Positions 25,225 to 37,117 are shown, counted from the first letter of the stretch. The stretch: DNA of 64,000 bases from Ascarosepion bandense (GCA_037127315.1 JBBBDQ010000403.1:1872001-1936000); one strand, 5' to 3'. Notes: generated from the letters alone by a model not told the origin. A program made the numbers and translations.

Positions 25225-25992
25225 CTGAAAAGAGAATGCGAAAACAAATTAGAAAACAGTTGATGGTAAATATTTTAAAACATTTTTAATATTTTAAAGC
25301 AATCAATCTTACAAACAATTTGAAAACTTAACTATATTTATAAAAAAACATTCAGTGACAAGATTCTAAACGAAAATATTTCTTCCCACAATTCAACAAA
25401 AAAAATGACCGGATCAATTCAAATAATACAAAAGTTAATCTGGATAGTAAGATTTGAAAAAAAAACAAAAGAAAAAAAACAACAAAAAACCAAAACTGTA
25501 AATTTCCAACACTATAAAATTTATCTACGAAGCTAAGTTAAAAAATATCTGCACTTTCGCCATAACACAGCTTCAGGTCTACCTTCTGCTTACACGTGCA
25601 GTAGATACCGTTGTGGTCATGTGATCAAAGTTTGAACTTGATTGTGCTATTTTTATTGCTGCTGTTACAGTGTAAACATAACTGCTCCACTAGCAGTGTT
25701 CCCAAAAGAGGAAATACATGAATTCTTTTTTAATTTCATTAATGCGAAAACTAACTTTCACCACAACGGATTTTAATCTGAGAAGAAATTGTTTTTCTTG
25801 TTCAAGAGTGTTGAACATACGAACGAGATTATAATAACGAGATCATCAGTAAAATCGATTCTGTATAATTTACACATATTTGTATTTTACTGTTTTAACA
25901 ATTCTCATACTAATTCTTAAACTGTTTTGTTGAAAATACTTATAAAGAATACAGTAAGCTATTGAAAAATAAATTACTGAAATAATACACAC
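25225..25992. other. Intron sequence without recognised features
   Basis: A-rich and AT-rich. A possible acceptor at 25780 (TTTCTTCTCAG) is followed at once by an in-frame stop. Nothing else is supported. Confidence 0.4.
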
Positions 25993-26019
25993 CTTTGTAT
26001 GCATATTTCCTCAGTTTCT
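25993..26019 (-). CDS. Mini-exon gamma-2 (27 bp)
   Basis: Acceptor CTTTTTTTTCAG and donor GTGTGT (complement of 25987-25992). Phase 1-1; encodes (E)KLRKYAYK, basic with two Tyr. It is an extra gamma-like exon compared with the other modules. Junctions: GAG (Glu) from the exon at 28764, GCA (Ala) into delta at 25201. Confidence 0.75.
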
Positions 26020-26129
26020 CTGAAAAAAAAGAAAAAAGAAAAAGAGAAATGATGAATAACATAATCAATAAACATAAGGAAAAAGAGTTTCGGTGCTTAC
26101 ACTGAATTCTCAAATACTCATTAAAAGTA

Positions 26130-26440
26130 ATTTTAAATATATATACTTGAAGCAACAGAAATATCGTTCTACAGAAAGATGGTGAGAATATCATGGCCCA
26201 GACATGTGAGCAACGACGAAGTGCTAGGGACAATAACAACAAAAAGTACATTTATACTTTTAACATCAGAAAGGGACAGATGAGGTTTCTAGGACGCATT
26301 AGGAGGATGGACAGTTTGGAGAATTTGACACTCACAGGGCAGATTGGCGAGAGAAAAAAAACAACGCGCACAACCTAAGTTGCGAGTTTGAGCGAATGTA
26401 TGGCAAAGTAGTGTATGGAATTGGTTGTAAAAAACTATTT
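26130..26440 (+). mobile_element. RTE-type LINE fragment
   Basis: Plus-strand frames give LEATEISFYRKMVRISW, RHVSNDEVLGTITTK and LTLTGQIGERKK, parallel to the copy at 63547-64000. Short and frameshifted. Confidence 0.65.
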
Positions 26441-26620
26441 ATTAAGAACTACAAAGAATAGAAAATTTCCATACTTCAGGCTTAATTAGAAAAATGAAAG
26501 CTCTTAGTTTCAAAAATATGCAAAGAAAACATTTGAGCAATGGTTGGTAAGTCAACAATTCTACCAAAAGTTACTGATTTTTAAATGTTTGTAATAGATT
26601 TTACAATTAAGTACATTTGT

Positions 26621-26931
26621 ATGTGCGTTGTGGTGCAGTAGATATCGGCTCGGAACGAGAAATCGGGGATCCGAGTTCGAATTCCAGTTGAATTCATTGC
26701 ATTCACTTACGCGCAAATACCCTTGGGAAAGGTATTAATCCGTCACTTCCTTCCAGTTATGGGTTAAATAACAGGACAGATTGGGTTCTATAGCCTTGGT
26801 CGGCAACCAGTCTACCACAGAAAGCAATGGCAACCTACTGCGGGATAATCTTCTGCCCAGTTAGTCATGTCTCTTTCGAGACCTGATCGCCCAAGCGTGT
26901 ATCACGTATGGCACTTAACTGACTGACTGAC
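26621..26931 (+). mobile_element. tRNA-derived SINE, full length, well preserved (family 1)
   Basis: The tRNA-like head has an A-box-like GTGGTGCAGTAGATATCGG and box B GAGTTCGAATTCC. The body contains CTTGGGAAAGGTATTAATCC and AGCAATGGCAACCTACTGCG, ending CACTTAACTGACTGACTGAC. Good reference copy. Confidence 0.9.
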
Positions 26932-27000
26932 ATTTGTATATTGCACAGAGTCGAAGAGATGGCGGAAGAGCTAGCCAATACTCTCTAACTCTAGCTAGTC

Positions 27001-27455
27001 TGAATCACGCCACATCCCCTCTAATGAATGACACATGAATCACGCCACATCCCCTCTAATGAATGACACATGAATCACGCCACATCCCCTCTAATGAATG
27101 ACACATGAATCACGCCACATCCCCTCTAATGAATGACACATGAATCACGCCACATCCCCTCTAATGAATGACACATGAATCACGCCACATCCCCTCTAAT
27201 GAATGACACATGAATCACGCCACATCCCCTCTAATGAATGACACATGAATCACGCCACATCCCCTCTAATGAATGACACATGAATCACGCCACATCCCCT
27301 CTAATGAATGACACATGAATCACGCCACATCCCCTCTAATGAATGACACATGAATCACGACACATCCCCTCTAATGAATGACACATGAATCACGCCACAT
27401 CCCCTCTAATGAATGACACATGAATCACGACACATCCCCTCTAATGAATGACACA
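27001..27455. repeat. 35-bp minisatellite, 13 copies
   Basis: Thirteen tandem 35-bp units starting TGAATCACGCCACATCCCC, nearly identical. Two carry CACGAC instead of CACGCC. Less AT-rich than the surroundings. Homogeneity points to recent expansion. Confidence 0.97.
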
Positions 27456-27829
27456 ACCGCTACAAAAACTTATCCCTTTATATTCAATCTGGACATATAC
27501 CAAAATACCGCATTTTGGCAGGGGAACTAACAATACGCCCATGATCATAAAAATTTTTGAATATGTTTGTAATATATTAGAAAGTACTTACGTTTTATCA
27601 GACATTATGTAAAAACAAATGCAAGTTAAGATTATTTACATATTATCTGGTTGGAAAGAAAGCTTTTGCAGTTTGCTAAACATGATATTTCGAAACTGCG
27701 ATAAATTTTGTTCCAACCAGATATTTAGCAAAAATATAATTGCCTTCGTTTTTAATTATTCCCAGATACAAATTTTTGATTCCATGTTTAAAGAAATCTG
27801 TGTTTTTCCTCAAAAAAGTTTAAAATGCT

Positions 27830-28260
27830 GTTTTTTTTTTCAATTTCTGAAATGTTCTAGTGGTCGAAACAAAAGATGAGAATCCGTCGTTGTTAAGTCG
27901 AGCGAGTTTCTCATTTTCTTGATATCCGTTGTTTTTACGAATTCTGTTGACATGCAAAACCCATTTTTCATCACTAGTAGCAAAGTGATGCAAAAATGGA
28001 AGGTAAACATTCCGGGTTAAAAGACTGTTACGGACAGTACATCATTTTCAAGTAAAAGCTCATTAGGAATACAAATTCTTTATTTCCGAGTTTTCGCTTG
28101 AGATCTTCATGGACATTTGAAAATGTCATGTTAAGTTTTGGCACTAAATCTCTCAATATTTTGACGTAGATTCCAATTCTAAAGATGGCTTCAAAATTTG
28201 TTAATTCAGTGTTGGTCGTCTTTCATAACGTGAATTGAATATGTTACAAACATCATTTAA
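27830..28260 (-). mobile_element. Decayed mariner-type transposase fragment
   Basis: Minus-strand translation gives LRDLVPKLN, then SLLTRNVYLPFLHHF and TSDEKWVLHVNRIRKN. This resembles the mariner block around the second catalytic Asp region (xxDEKWxxYxN). Frames are interrupted. It is assigned from motif resemblance only. Confidence 0.5.
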
Positions 28261-28763
28261 AAATCTTTCAAACCACAGCTGACTTATTTGAACCCTTATC
28301 CGCATCCATATAATTGCACAAATGTTTTTGAATGCTTTTGGTACAGTATTACCCTTTTAAAATTCTTACAGCAAGCGGTGGCGAATATATTGCCTTTAAA
28401 GTGGTTAGATCCTGAAATACACTATAAACAGCATACTGATGAGGAGATAATTAAAAAATTTTAAACACATTTTCGTACCAATTAATCTTTGTTCTGATGT
28501 GGTTGACGTATTATTCATACCTTCAGTTTCCAAATACATAATTGTATTTGTTTGCAAAATGTATATATTAGAAAAATATTTTCTTTCTGTGATTAAATGA
28601 TGAAAAAGTGAACTTTATCTTTTAATACTACAGTTTTGTCTTGGGAATTGTTTGAATTATTCGTTGATTTTTTTAGTTGCATAATTTTGGTAGCGATAAA
28701 ATATATTGAATAACAAATAATTTATTTACATATTTAACAAAATGATATTGAAATAATGCTAAC

Positions 28764-28790
28764 CTTCATATAAAGATTCCTTGCGATCAT
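28764..28790 (-). CDS. Mini-exon gamma-1 (27 bp)
   Basis: Strong acceptor CTTTTTTTCTGCAG and donor GTTAGC (complement of 28758-28763). Phase 1-1. With the T ending the upstream beta exon the first codon is TAT, giving YDRKESLYE. Like other gamma exons it is charged and ends in an acidic residue. Confidence 0.78.
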
Positions 28791-29270
28791 CTGCAGAAAA
28801 AAAGAAAAGAAATAAGATAAGTAATACAAACCAACTTAAAAAATGAAGTTAATATCTTTTTAGCAAATAATATTTTTATCTAATTATATTTTGTGACGTA
28901 ATGATTTTAGAAAAATATTAATAAAAAAAGTTGTATAAAACAATAAGTTATAATTAAAAAAATAAAATTTTAAGTTAAAAGACATTCAGCATTTTTATAT
29001 TTTTTTATTAAACCAGTAAATATTTTTGCTCTGTGAGATTCAAGAAAGTTATGTAGAAATAAATGAATCCATTTCTGTCAGTTGAAGCAGCTACTGAGAA
29101 AATAGTAAAGTAAACTGTGGGTCTTATTTGAAAATTAAGTTATATTTCAAAATTAAAAGTAATTTCTTTATTGCGAATAATATTTTTATAAAATCATATT
29201 TTATTGTGCAGTAATTTTTTGTAAATATAATTTTAAAAAAATAATCTTGAAATATAGCATGTCCCAATGT
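28791..29270. other. Intron sequence without recognised features
   Basis: AT-rich; no exon, RNA gene or repeat boundary that I can support. Confidence 0.4.
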
Positions 29271-29465
29271 TTTGGGCGCGAAATATGATATGCACTAAAA
29301 AAGACCGCTTTCTTCCACCGAACGCCCCGTGACCCAGGGGTAGAGTTGCCGACTGACGCCAATTCTGTCGGGTTTCGAGCCTGGGTTAGGGAGCAATCGG
29401 AGTCGAACCGTACTGATGAGCTGTGATACAGCGAAACAGATCTGTCTGCAGATGGCAATATAAAT
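29271..29465 (+). mobile_element. tRNA-derived SINE carrying a hammerhead ribozyme-like domain, copy A
   Basis: The tRNA-like part has GTGACCCAGGGGTAGAGT (A-box-like) and GGGTTTCGAGCCTGGG (B-box-like). It is followed by the hammerhead-like segment at 29398-29458. The same arrangement is found at 43878-44055. Antisense to the host gene. Confidence 0.7.
29398..29458 (+). ncRNA. Type I hammerhead ribozyme-like motif in SINE copy A
   Basis: Core CTGATGA at 29413-29419. Stem II GCTGT/ACAGC with loop GAT at 29420-29432, perfectly paired. GAAA at 29433-29436. Stem III ACA/TGT with a four-base loop. Predicted cleavage after GTC at 29446. Stem I CCGTA/TGCAG has one mismatch. The complete hammerhead order is present; activity is untested. 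Confidence 0.65.
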
Positions 29466-29984
29466 AATGTATGTATTTTTATTCACTTAAAAGTGAGAAA
29501 ATATTGATATTTATAATAATAAAATATATTAAAATATTATACTTACTGACTTATGTATTTTGTTAAGATATTACCATTACAATTGAACTATTTTAACTGA
29601 TTTAACTTAATAGGTTTTTTTCCTAAATAAGCATTTTATCTTATTTATATAAGATAGAAAATTTTTATTTACTTATTTGAATTCTCTTGTATATTACGTT
29701 CATTAAAATCATTGGACAGATAGTTTGACTATTTTTCGAGTTCTTCCTTTTCTTATTCCGTAACATTCGTTGCTGCTTTATTTAAGAATTAGAATAGATT
29801 AGATGGATTAGAATAGAACAATTAGAAAAAAGTTATTTTGAATCAGTGTTTCCCAAACTGGGAGAAATTTCCCTCTGGGAAATAATTACACTGCTTATTA
29901 GCAATAAAAATTTCTTAGATGAATTATTTCATTATTTGTCTACATTTCTGAGATGAGGTAGTATTTTGCAGTATTTACATTATT
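29466..29984. other. Intron sequence without recognised features
   Basis: AT-rich. A lone donor-like GTAAGT complement near 29539 has no usable acceptor. 29780-29830 contains short 'attagaatag' repeats. Confidence 0.4.
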
Positions 29985-30400
29985 CGGACTATTGTCCTCA
30001 TCTTTGCTGCCATTTGTACGACGTTCCAACCTTTGTACGCTCCAGCCTTCTTCAGGTGCTAGGAATTTTGAACTGATCCCTTTATTACAATCACTTGGGC
30101 ATATGAACTCCAATTAAGGACAATACCAGGCTACAGCAGTCTATATCTCAGTGGATATAGACATTGGCTAGTTCCTGTGACTTGACCCAAAAATTTGTGA
30201 GTTCAGTATCAGGATACAGCCGTGGTGAACAAGTAACTTATAGAGTTAGAGAGAGATAACTCATGACTACCAAAGGAAGCTCTACGCAAGGAATGAAAAT
30301 CATATACTTCAATGATTGTAATAAAGGAGTCGATTCAAAATTCCTAGCACCTGAAGAAGGTCGGAGTGTACAACAGCCGAAACGTCGTACAAGATTGTTT
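29985..30400. mobile_element. Foldback element with tRNA-like centre
   Basis: Arms at about 30008-30095 and 30319-30395 are inverted: GCTAGGAATTTTGAA pairs with TTCAAAATTCCTAGC, and CCTTCTTCAGGTGC with GCACCTGAAGAAGG. The centre (30140-30235) has tRNA-like boxes, TCTCAGTGGATATAGACATT and GTGAGTTCAGTATCA. Confidence 0.6.
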
Positions 30401-30689
30401 TCTATATAAGTACAATGTATTGGAATAATATTATAATTTTAGTAGTGGGTTTTTGTAGTTTAATTAGTTTAAATTTGTGAAACTTAACAGTGTGTTTTGA
30501 CTATTCTTTTTTATCCAATAAATGAAGGAGGGGGGAAATATGGGTGATTAAACTCTGTGTAGGGGGAAATGATAGAAGAAAGTTTGGGGGACTATGTCTA
30601 TTGGTTCAGCTGAACAAACTGATATAACACTTTGTCACTGAAAATCTTCATTAGTTATCCCATAAACGGTCACAATATATGCAAATATA

Positions 30690-30770
30690 TGCAGATATGA
30701 AATAAATGACGTTGTCAGTTTAAATTAACTGACAACGTCATCTATTTCATATATTTTGACCACTTAATTT
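30690..30770. repeat. Short palindrome
   Basis: Arms of about 25 bp around TTTAAATT: ATGACGTTGTCAGTT pairs with AACTGACAACGTCAT. It lies just outside the piggyBac-type MITE. Confidence 0.8.
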
Positions 30771-30801
30771 CGCATTTCAGATGAAAACATGGAAAATTTA
30801 A

Positions 30802-31022
30802 CCCTCTAGGGCCATTCGTATCATATTTGATACAGTATGAAAACAAGCCTTGAAAGAAATATTTTCCTGAAAAATTTTTTAAGAGGAATATTTTATAAAT
30901 TTCAAATGAAAGCAGTACTGACTGCTCAGTCAATGAATACCAAATGTTTCCTAATTGGGAATACCAAATGTTTCCTTATAGGGAAATACTGTATCAAATA
31001 TGATACGAATGGCCCTAGAGGG
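30802..31022. mobile_element. piggyBac-type MITE
   Basis: A 221-bp element flanked by TTAA on both sides (30798-30801 and 31023-31026). Terminal inverted repeats begin CCCTCTAGGGCCATTCGTAT and continue through ATCATATTTGATACAGTAT; the right end is the exact complement. TTAA target duplication plus a CCCT-type end is characteristic of piggyBac. No transposase inside. Confidence 0.88.
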
Positions 31023-31114
31023 TTAAAACATATTTCAGCAAAATTCACACTTTCTAAAATTATAGTTTATATGTAAATAAAAAGTAGACGTAATATTTTT
31101 ATAATAATATTCAT

Positions 31115-32000
31115 CCTGTCCAAGACCCAAAATCCACTTGAGGTAGAGGGTTACAGAGTAAGAGATAAGGGTTACTCTTTATGAGAATATGTGGGGAAGA
31201 TAACTGTTAACCATTGTCTTGAACAGGTTAATCTTTGCAGTGATCCGAGGAGCATATCTTTGGGAATCGATTCCACAAAGTAGAAATTCGTGGGAAGAAA
31301 CTGTTCGAGTGGAACTTGCATCTCACCAATGGGCGTGGCAAAGCCTTTCTTGGTCGTAAAAGTAAGATCTTGTGGAATTACGGAAAGTGGTTAGTCTGAA
31401 CATTTTCCATCGAAACAGAGATGGTTCGAGATGCTTGCAAAGTTTCATATATGGGAAAGGAGTTGTGGGATAAAAAATAATTCATCACCCACATGGCCGC
31501 TTAGTTACTTTTGGTTTTTTGTCAAAGCTGGAACGTGGAGACTGGGCAGATCCTGCATATATATAACAGCAGTACTCAATTTTCGGTCTGACCTGGCTGA
31601 TGTCAAAGTAGAAGATAGCAGGAGGAGTCAGCTACTTGCTGGAGCAGTACAGGGAACCGATTATTTTTCCAGCGTCTTTAGCAATGGATAGTATATATAA
31701 GTTCCACTTGACATTGGGTTGAACGTAATCTCAATAGGCGCTCAAGTTTCGTGGCCTCCCTGAGGGTACACCTGATTGTTGCCATAAGTAGATTCAGGGT
31801 TCGTTCGAGGACGATAGAACATCACTAGTTTGGTTTTCAAGGCATTTAATATGACCGGCCAATTTGTTTTTTTAATTTTGCTGCCAGACTCATGTGATCT
31901 AGAGTTTAGGCAGTGCACCTTTATATTCTTGTATCGTCAGAATAGATACTCGTAAATGATCGGAGCTCAGTTAAAACTGACGCCAGGATGATATGAGTTA
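31115..32000 (-). mobile_element. Decayed LINE fragment
   Basis: The sequence is higher in GC than its surroundings. Minus-strand frames contain KTKLVMF and a spaced series resembling the post-polymerase part of LINE reverse transcriptases, but are broken throughout. The family is not clear. Confidence 0.45.
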
Positions 32001-32714
32001 AACTACACCCTTGTGCAAATTAATTGAAATAATTGCTTCAGTTTCTTTTCTTTCAACATACGGTCAGAGTGACAGGGTGTAATTGATTTCTATTTTTCCT
32101 CAGATTAGGTCATTTGTAGTGGTGTGTAGCAACACGAATCTATTTTCGGGATGTATTATGAAATTAGTTTGGCCTTGAAAAATATCTAATTTGTAAATGC
32201 ATCAGGTTTTTATCACACCCAGACATCATTATCTCGACTGTCGATTAGTTGTTCTACGGCCATTGGCTGCAATTGACGTTACTCCATAAAAGCATCTGCA
32301 AATTTTAACACAACACGAACACACTGGCAAACCTTACAGAGTAATTGTGGATACTCTTGGTGTCAGCCTTTCAACTGTAGGTTGTATCATTAAGGCACTG
32401 AAATAAACTGGATCCATCAGTCAAAACGTAAAGGAAAAAGTGGCCGGAAGAGAAAAATAATCAATGCCAAGAGATGACGTATACATGATCAGGTAAAGTG
32501 TGAAAGATCCTAGGAAGACATTATTAATTTTTTTTACAATTAATTCTCACAAGAGTGTAACTCTTTTTGCATATATTGTGACCGTTTACTTGATCTTAGT
32601 TTCCAAAATTATACAATATAATCATAGATATAAAATATACAAAAAAATAATAGTCAGTGAAAACTGACACCCGAATGGTATGGGTTAAACTGGCCTCTTT
32701 TTCTCATATATTGT
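32001..32714. other. Intron sequence without recognised features
   Basis: AT-rich. 32560-32600 and 32700-32712 share 'catatattgtga', which also occurs near 30670, suggesting scattered remnants of one repeat. Confidence 0.35.
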
Positions 32715-33115
32715 GACTATTTTGCTTATTTCTTATTTTCTTGATTTTTCTATTGTATTCAGAAGCTATAGTTCTATTGTAAGCTGGAGGCCGTGGTTTA
32801 TTTTTATCTGAGGCCATGGTTCTATTGTAGTCAGAGACCACGGTTCCTTTGTAATCTGCGGCCATATTTCTGTTGTAGTATGAGGCCATGGCTCGATTAC
32901 AATCTGTGAACATAGTTCTCTTTTAATCTGAGAACATGATTCTATTGTAATCTGAAGCCATGATCTTTTGTAATCTGAATCCAGGGTTCTATCGTAGCCA
33001 GTGGTCATGGTTCTATTGTGATCTGAAGTCATGGTTCTGTTATAATCAGAGGCTATGATTCTATTGCAATCTGTGGCCATGGTTCTATTTGAAAATGAGG
33101 CAATGGTTCTATTGC
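32715..33115. repeat. 24-bp minisatellite, array A
   Basis: Unit GGTTCTATTGTAATCTGAGG plus CCAT, diverged. Twenty-four bp equals eight codons; on the minus strand (gene sense) it reads MASDYNRT-like repeats with N-x-T sequons. Part of it is a diverged copy of the 35085-35400 region. Confidence 0.88.
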
Positions 33116-33537
33116 ATTTCTTATTTTCTTGATTTCAGGTTAAAAAAAAATTATAATTATAATTTAGATATATTGAAAAAAAAATGGAGTAACTTAAAAT
33201 TGACACCAAGATGATATATGATAATTATTAATTGAAGATTTTATCAAGTTATTTTGATATCCACTTTAAATAATATATCTGGATTACCTAAAAACTCAAG
33301 TAAAATATTTTACTCATAGAATCTGTGTAGCTTTTTAGAAAAAAGAAAATATCTGATCTGGAGCAAGATGCCCTTACATTGACCGTCCTTTTTAGGCTGT
33401 TATTGAACTCAGACAGTGTCTGCATTCTCATGACAAAAAAGCATAATCTTCCATAGAATGTATGCGTGTGAGTGAAAGGAAGAAATAGCTTTATGCCCCT
33501 TTCACAAGTATTGGGCAAAAATGAAAGCAATACGTAC

Positions 33538-33564
33538 ACATATAACTCAGTTTCTCTTGGTAAC
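33538..33564 (-). CDS. Mini-exon beta (27 bp)
   Basis: Acceptor TTTTTCTTTACAG and donor GTACGT (complement of 33532-33537). Phase 1-1; encodes (G)YQEKLSYM, very like YQDNLEYM and YKKRLGFM. The first codon completes as GGT with the alpha exon at 36059; the last T joins AT of the exon at 28764 to give Tyr. Confidence 0.75.
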
Positions 33565-34180
33565 CTGTAAAGAAAAATGGATGATCATAGAAAATATTTC
33601 ATACCGTATAATTATGTTAATATAAACTGTTAATATAAACTAAAAAAAACCCCCTAAAAACTAGCACTTATTTAAATTTCCATAGCATTAGAAATACCGA
33701 CTTTGCAAAAGCAACGGAAGTGCTATGGAGACAATTTAAATTGCCGTATAAGTCAATTCGAATATAAGCCGACTCCGCTATTTTTTGTCTGGGAAATGAG
33801 CAAAGATTGAAACTTAGTGTATAAGTCAAGACAATTAGTCAGCACATTAAAGCACAATTTTCCATTTAAATTGGTTTAAATCCCTGGAATGAATGTTAGA
33901 AATACCTACCTCCTACAGATGCATGTTAATATTTCTTCCTAACCAATATAAAATGACCATTTCTCGGTTTCATCTGTCATATTTTCGTTTATTTTATCAT
34001 CAATCTTGTGTTACATATTACTTAGTCGCTTAATTTTTACGACTTATCAACCCTTTGTAGGTCATTTCAAACCGAAATGTATTTTTGATTGTAATAATAA
34101 TTCTTCCATTGTACTAGTGAATATTGCATTAACAATTTTCTTTTGTGATAACATTGGTTTTTACAGATAAAAGTCCAACT
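33565..34180. other. Intron sequence without recognised features
   Basis: AT-rich; nothing supported. Confidence 0.35.
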
Positions 34181-34325
34181 ATTTAACCCATAGATTGTGA
34201 GAGAAGGAATTAATTCATATCTTTCCCAACGGTATTTGCGCATAAGTTAATGTTACAAAATATACTGGAATTAGAACTCTCCAATTTCTCATTCAGAGCC
34301 GTTATCACTTATACCACCCGCACAT
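34181..34325 (-). mobile_element. tRNA-derived SINE, truncated and diverged (family 1)
   Basis: The head half only: 'ttaacccatag', CTTTCCCAACGGTATTTGCG, CTGGAATTAGAACTC and a degraded head near 34300. Confidence 0.6.
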
Positions 34326-34486
34326 GTTCATATGTGCTTATACAGTAGTATATACGGTAAATATAAGAATTGTTGAAACAAAATTAATTTGGAGAATTAA
34401 ATTAATACTATCTTCAAAATAAGCAGTTTACTTTTTAAAATCTATAGATGAATTCCAAAGAATAAAGATAGGATCATTATAGATAG

Positions 34487-34526
34487 CAACGTCTCATATT
34501 TTTCTTCAGTAAAATATGAGACGTTG
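34487..34526. repeat. Perfect 16-bp hairpin
   Basis: CAACGTCTCATATTTT at 34487-34502 pairs exactly with AAAATATGAGACGTTG at 34511-34526 across an 8-base loop. Probably a foldback remnant. Confidence 0.85.
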
Positions 34527-34554
34527 AAAAAACGGAAATTTAAAGAAAGAAATT

Positions 34555-35745
34555 GATATTGTATTTCACGGTTCTCTTTTAATCTGGGGCCATGATTTTA
34601 TTATAATCTGAGGTATATTCGTGAACTGAAACCATGTTTCTATTGTATTCAGAAGCTATAGTTCTATTGTAATCTGGAGGCCGTGGTTTATTGTAATCTG
34701 GAGGCCGTGGTTCTATTGTAGTCAGAGATCACGGTTCCTTGTAATCTGAGGCTATATTTCTGTTGTAGTATGAGGCCATGGCTCGATTACAATCTGTGGA
34801 CATGGTTCTCTTTTAATCTGAGGACATGATTCTATTGTAATCTGAGGTATATTTGTGAACTGAAACCATGTTTCTATTGTATTCAGAAGCTATAGTTCTA
34901 TTGTAATCTGGAGGCCGTGGTTCTATTGTAGTCAGAGACCACGGTTCCCTTGTAATCTGAGGCTATATTTCTGTTGTAGTATGAGGCCATGGCTCGATTA
35001 CAATATGTGAACATAGTTCTCTTTTAATCTGAGGACATGATTCTATTGTAATCTGAGGTATATTTGTGAACTGAAACCATGTTTCTATTGTACTCAGAAG
35101 CTATAGTTCTATTGTAATCTGGAGGCCGTGGTTCTATTGTAGTCAGAGATCACGGTTCCCTTGTAATCTGAGGCTATATTTCTGTTGTAGTATGAGGCCA
35201 TGGCTCGATTACAATCTGTGAACATAGTTCTCTTTTAATCTGAGGACATGATTCTATTGTAATCTGAAGCCATGATTCTTTGTAATCTGAATCCAGGGTT
35301 CTATCGTAGCCAGTGGTCATGGTCCTATTGTGGTCTGAAGTCATGGTTCTGTTATAATCAGAGGCTATGATTCTATTGCAATCTGTGGCTATGGTTCTAT
35401 TGGAAAATGAGACTATGGTTCTATTGCATTTCTATAGCCATGGTTCTATTGTAGTCTGAAGCCATGTTTCTATTGGAATCTGAGTCCATGGTTCTATTGC
35501 AATCTGTAGCTATGGTTCTAATGTTATCTGTGGCCATGGCTCTATCGTAGCCTGAGGCCATGATTTTATTGTAATTTGAGTTCACGATTCTATGGTAATC
35601 TGAGGCCATGGTTCTATTGTAGTTAGTGGCCATTTTTCTATTGTGATCTGAGTCCATGTCTCTATTGTAATCTGAGTCCGTGGTTCTGTTGGGGTCTGAA
35701 GCCATGTTTCTTTTGTAATCTGAGTCATTTTTCTATTGTAATCTA
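34555..35745. repeat. 24-bp minisatellite, array B
   Basis: About 50 diverged 24-bp units. A higher-order block containing GTGAACTGAAACCATGTTTC recurs at 34621, 34855 and 35066 (periods 234 and 211). On the minus strand, 35421-35705 stays open for 94 codons as eight-residue repeats such as MASDYNRT. Confidence 0.9.
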
Positions 35746-36058
35746 ACATGTCTAGATGAAAAATCATTTTGATAGTCAACTGGTTTTCTAAGGAAACAGA
35801 TCAAATTAACATGAATACTAAATTAAAATGAAATTATCGAAGTAAATAATTAAAATCAAATTAATGGCACTTTCAAAATGAAATCAAAACATTATTTTTT
35901 TAAAATCATGAGCGAAAATATTCAGACTGATTACCACTTAAATAAGTAATAAAAATATGATCAATGCACATAGATATTTAAAATATATTTTCAGGGAATA
36001 ATGTCATATTTAATAAAAGAGGTTTGACTCGATAAAAAATTAATTTATATATACAAAC

Positions 36059-36085
36059 CTTCCAAATTCCACATTCTGTCGACGC
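36059..36085 (-). CDS. Mini-exon alpha (27 bp) after VWA exon 2
   Basis: Acceptor ATTCTTATCTGCAG and donor GTTTGT (complement of 36053-36058). Phase 1-1; with the A ending VWA exon 2 the first codon is AGC, giving (S)VDRMWNLE. It shares x-D-R/K-x-W with the other alpha exons. Confidence 0.8.
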
Positions 36086-36359
36086 CTGCAGATAAGAATA
36101 GAAATAAAACATTGATTAAACACTGGAATTAAAACATTAATCTACATTAAAACAGTCATGTCTTCTATTTGGAATATATTTCCTTTCCAGCTTACAAGGT
36201 CTTGTGAAGAAAAATGTACTAAAGTCTGCTGGAAAGTTCATAGACAAACCAAGATGAAAATGTAAGAAGATTCGACAGTTGTTAAACTAAAAGCTATTTA
36301 AAACTTGGTCAGCTTATGAACTTTTCAAAAGACTCTCTTAATATTTAAATCTAACATAA

Positions 36360-36380
36360 TCTAAACATATTTATAAATTG

Positions 36381-36431
<51 letters not shown>

Positions 36432-36717
36432 CGTTACCTATAGACTCCGAAACGGCTGAATCGATTTTCTTGAAAATTTACACAGTTGTACTATAAGCGT
36501 CTGCGAGTGTTCTTAGCTAGGTTTTGTATCGAGGTATTCCCGATAAATATCGAAAAAATCGATAATCGAAAAAATCGGGTTACAGAAGAAGTAGTCCAAT
36601 TTGAATCAAAATTGATACACTCATAGACAAAGACATAAGAAACAATATTCAGAAGTTTCAAGGTTGCAGTTCTTACAATAGTGCAGAAAATCGATAATAT
36701 ATATATAAAAGGTAAGA

Positions 36718-36753
<36 letters not shown>

Positions 36754-37117
36754 TGTTTATCTGTCTGTATGTCTATATTTTTTCAGCCCTTTTTTTTTAG
36801 TTTTTGCTTCGGGTTTGGCTCTAAGTAGGTATAACTGTAGTTTTTAGTCTCAGCCATGATACCATTTACTCAGAGGACGTATTTAGCCTTCAAAATTCAG
36901 TTTATGACGAAAAACATTTATTTGATATCGATACAAGGAAATCAAAATTTGACTTACATCCATTCATTTTTTTTTTCAGTCTACGGTTTCGCTTTAACTG
37001 GAAACAATTATTGCTTTTTAGTCTTTCGTGCCAATTTCCAAAGAGTCTAAGCTCCAGGATCATGGATTAGTTTTAAAGCTTTCATTACACCCGAGCAACG
37101 CCGGGCTATACTGCTGG
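36360..37117 (+). mobile_element. Non-autonomous Helitron, full length with mutated 3' end
   Basis: 5' TCTAAACATATTT. The 3' end is CTGG|T in place of CTAG|T after GAGCAACGCCGGGC. Two (GT)n runs (36384-36428, 36722-36752) are inside. Otherwise colinear with 20746-21456 and 40433-41175. Confidence 0.8.

Noticed and set aside
25755..25790. Mini-exon candidate with acceptor TTTCTTCTCAG
   Set aside because: The reading phase gives an immediate TAA and the length of 22 bp breaks symmetry.
27001..27455. CRISPR-like regular array
   Set aside because: Units are contiguous identical 35-mers with no unique spacers, and the DNA is animal.
27560..27610. Orphan strong donor GTAAGT on the minus strand near 27586
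   Set aside because: No AG acceptor lies at a suitable distance upstream and no phase 1 mini-exon can be formed.
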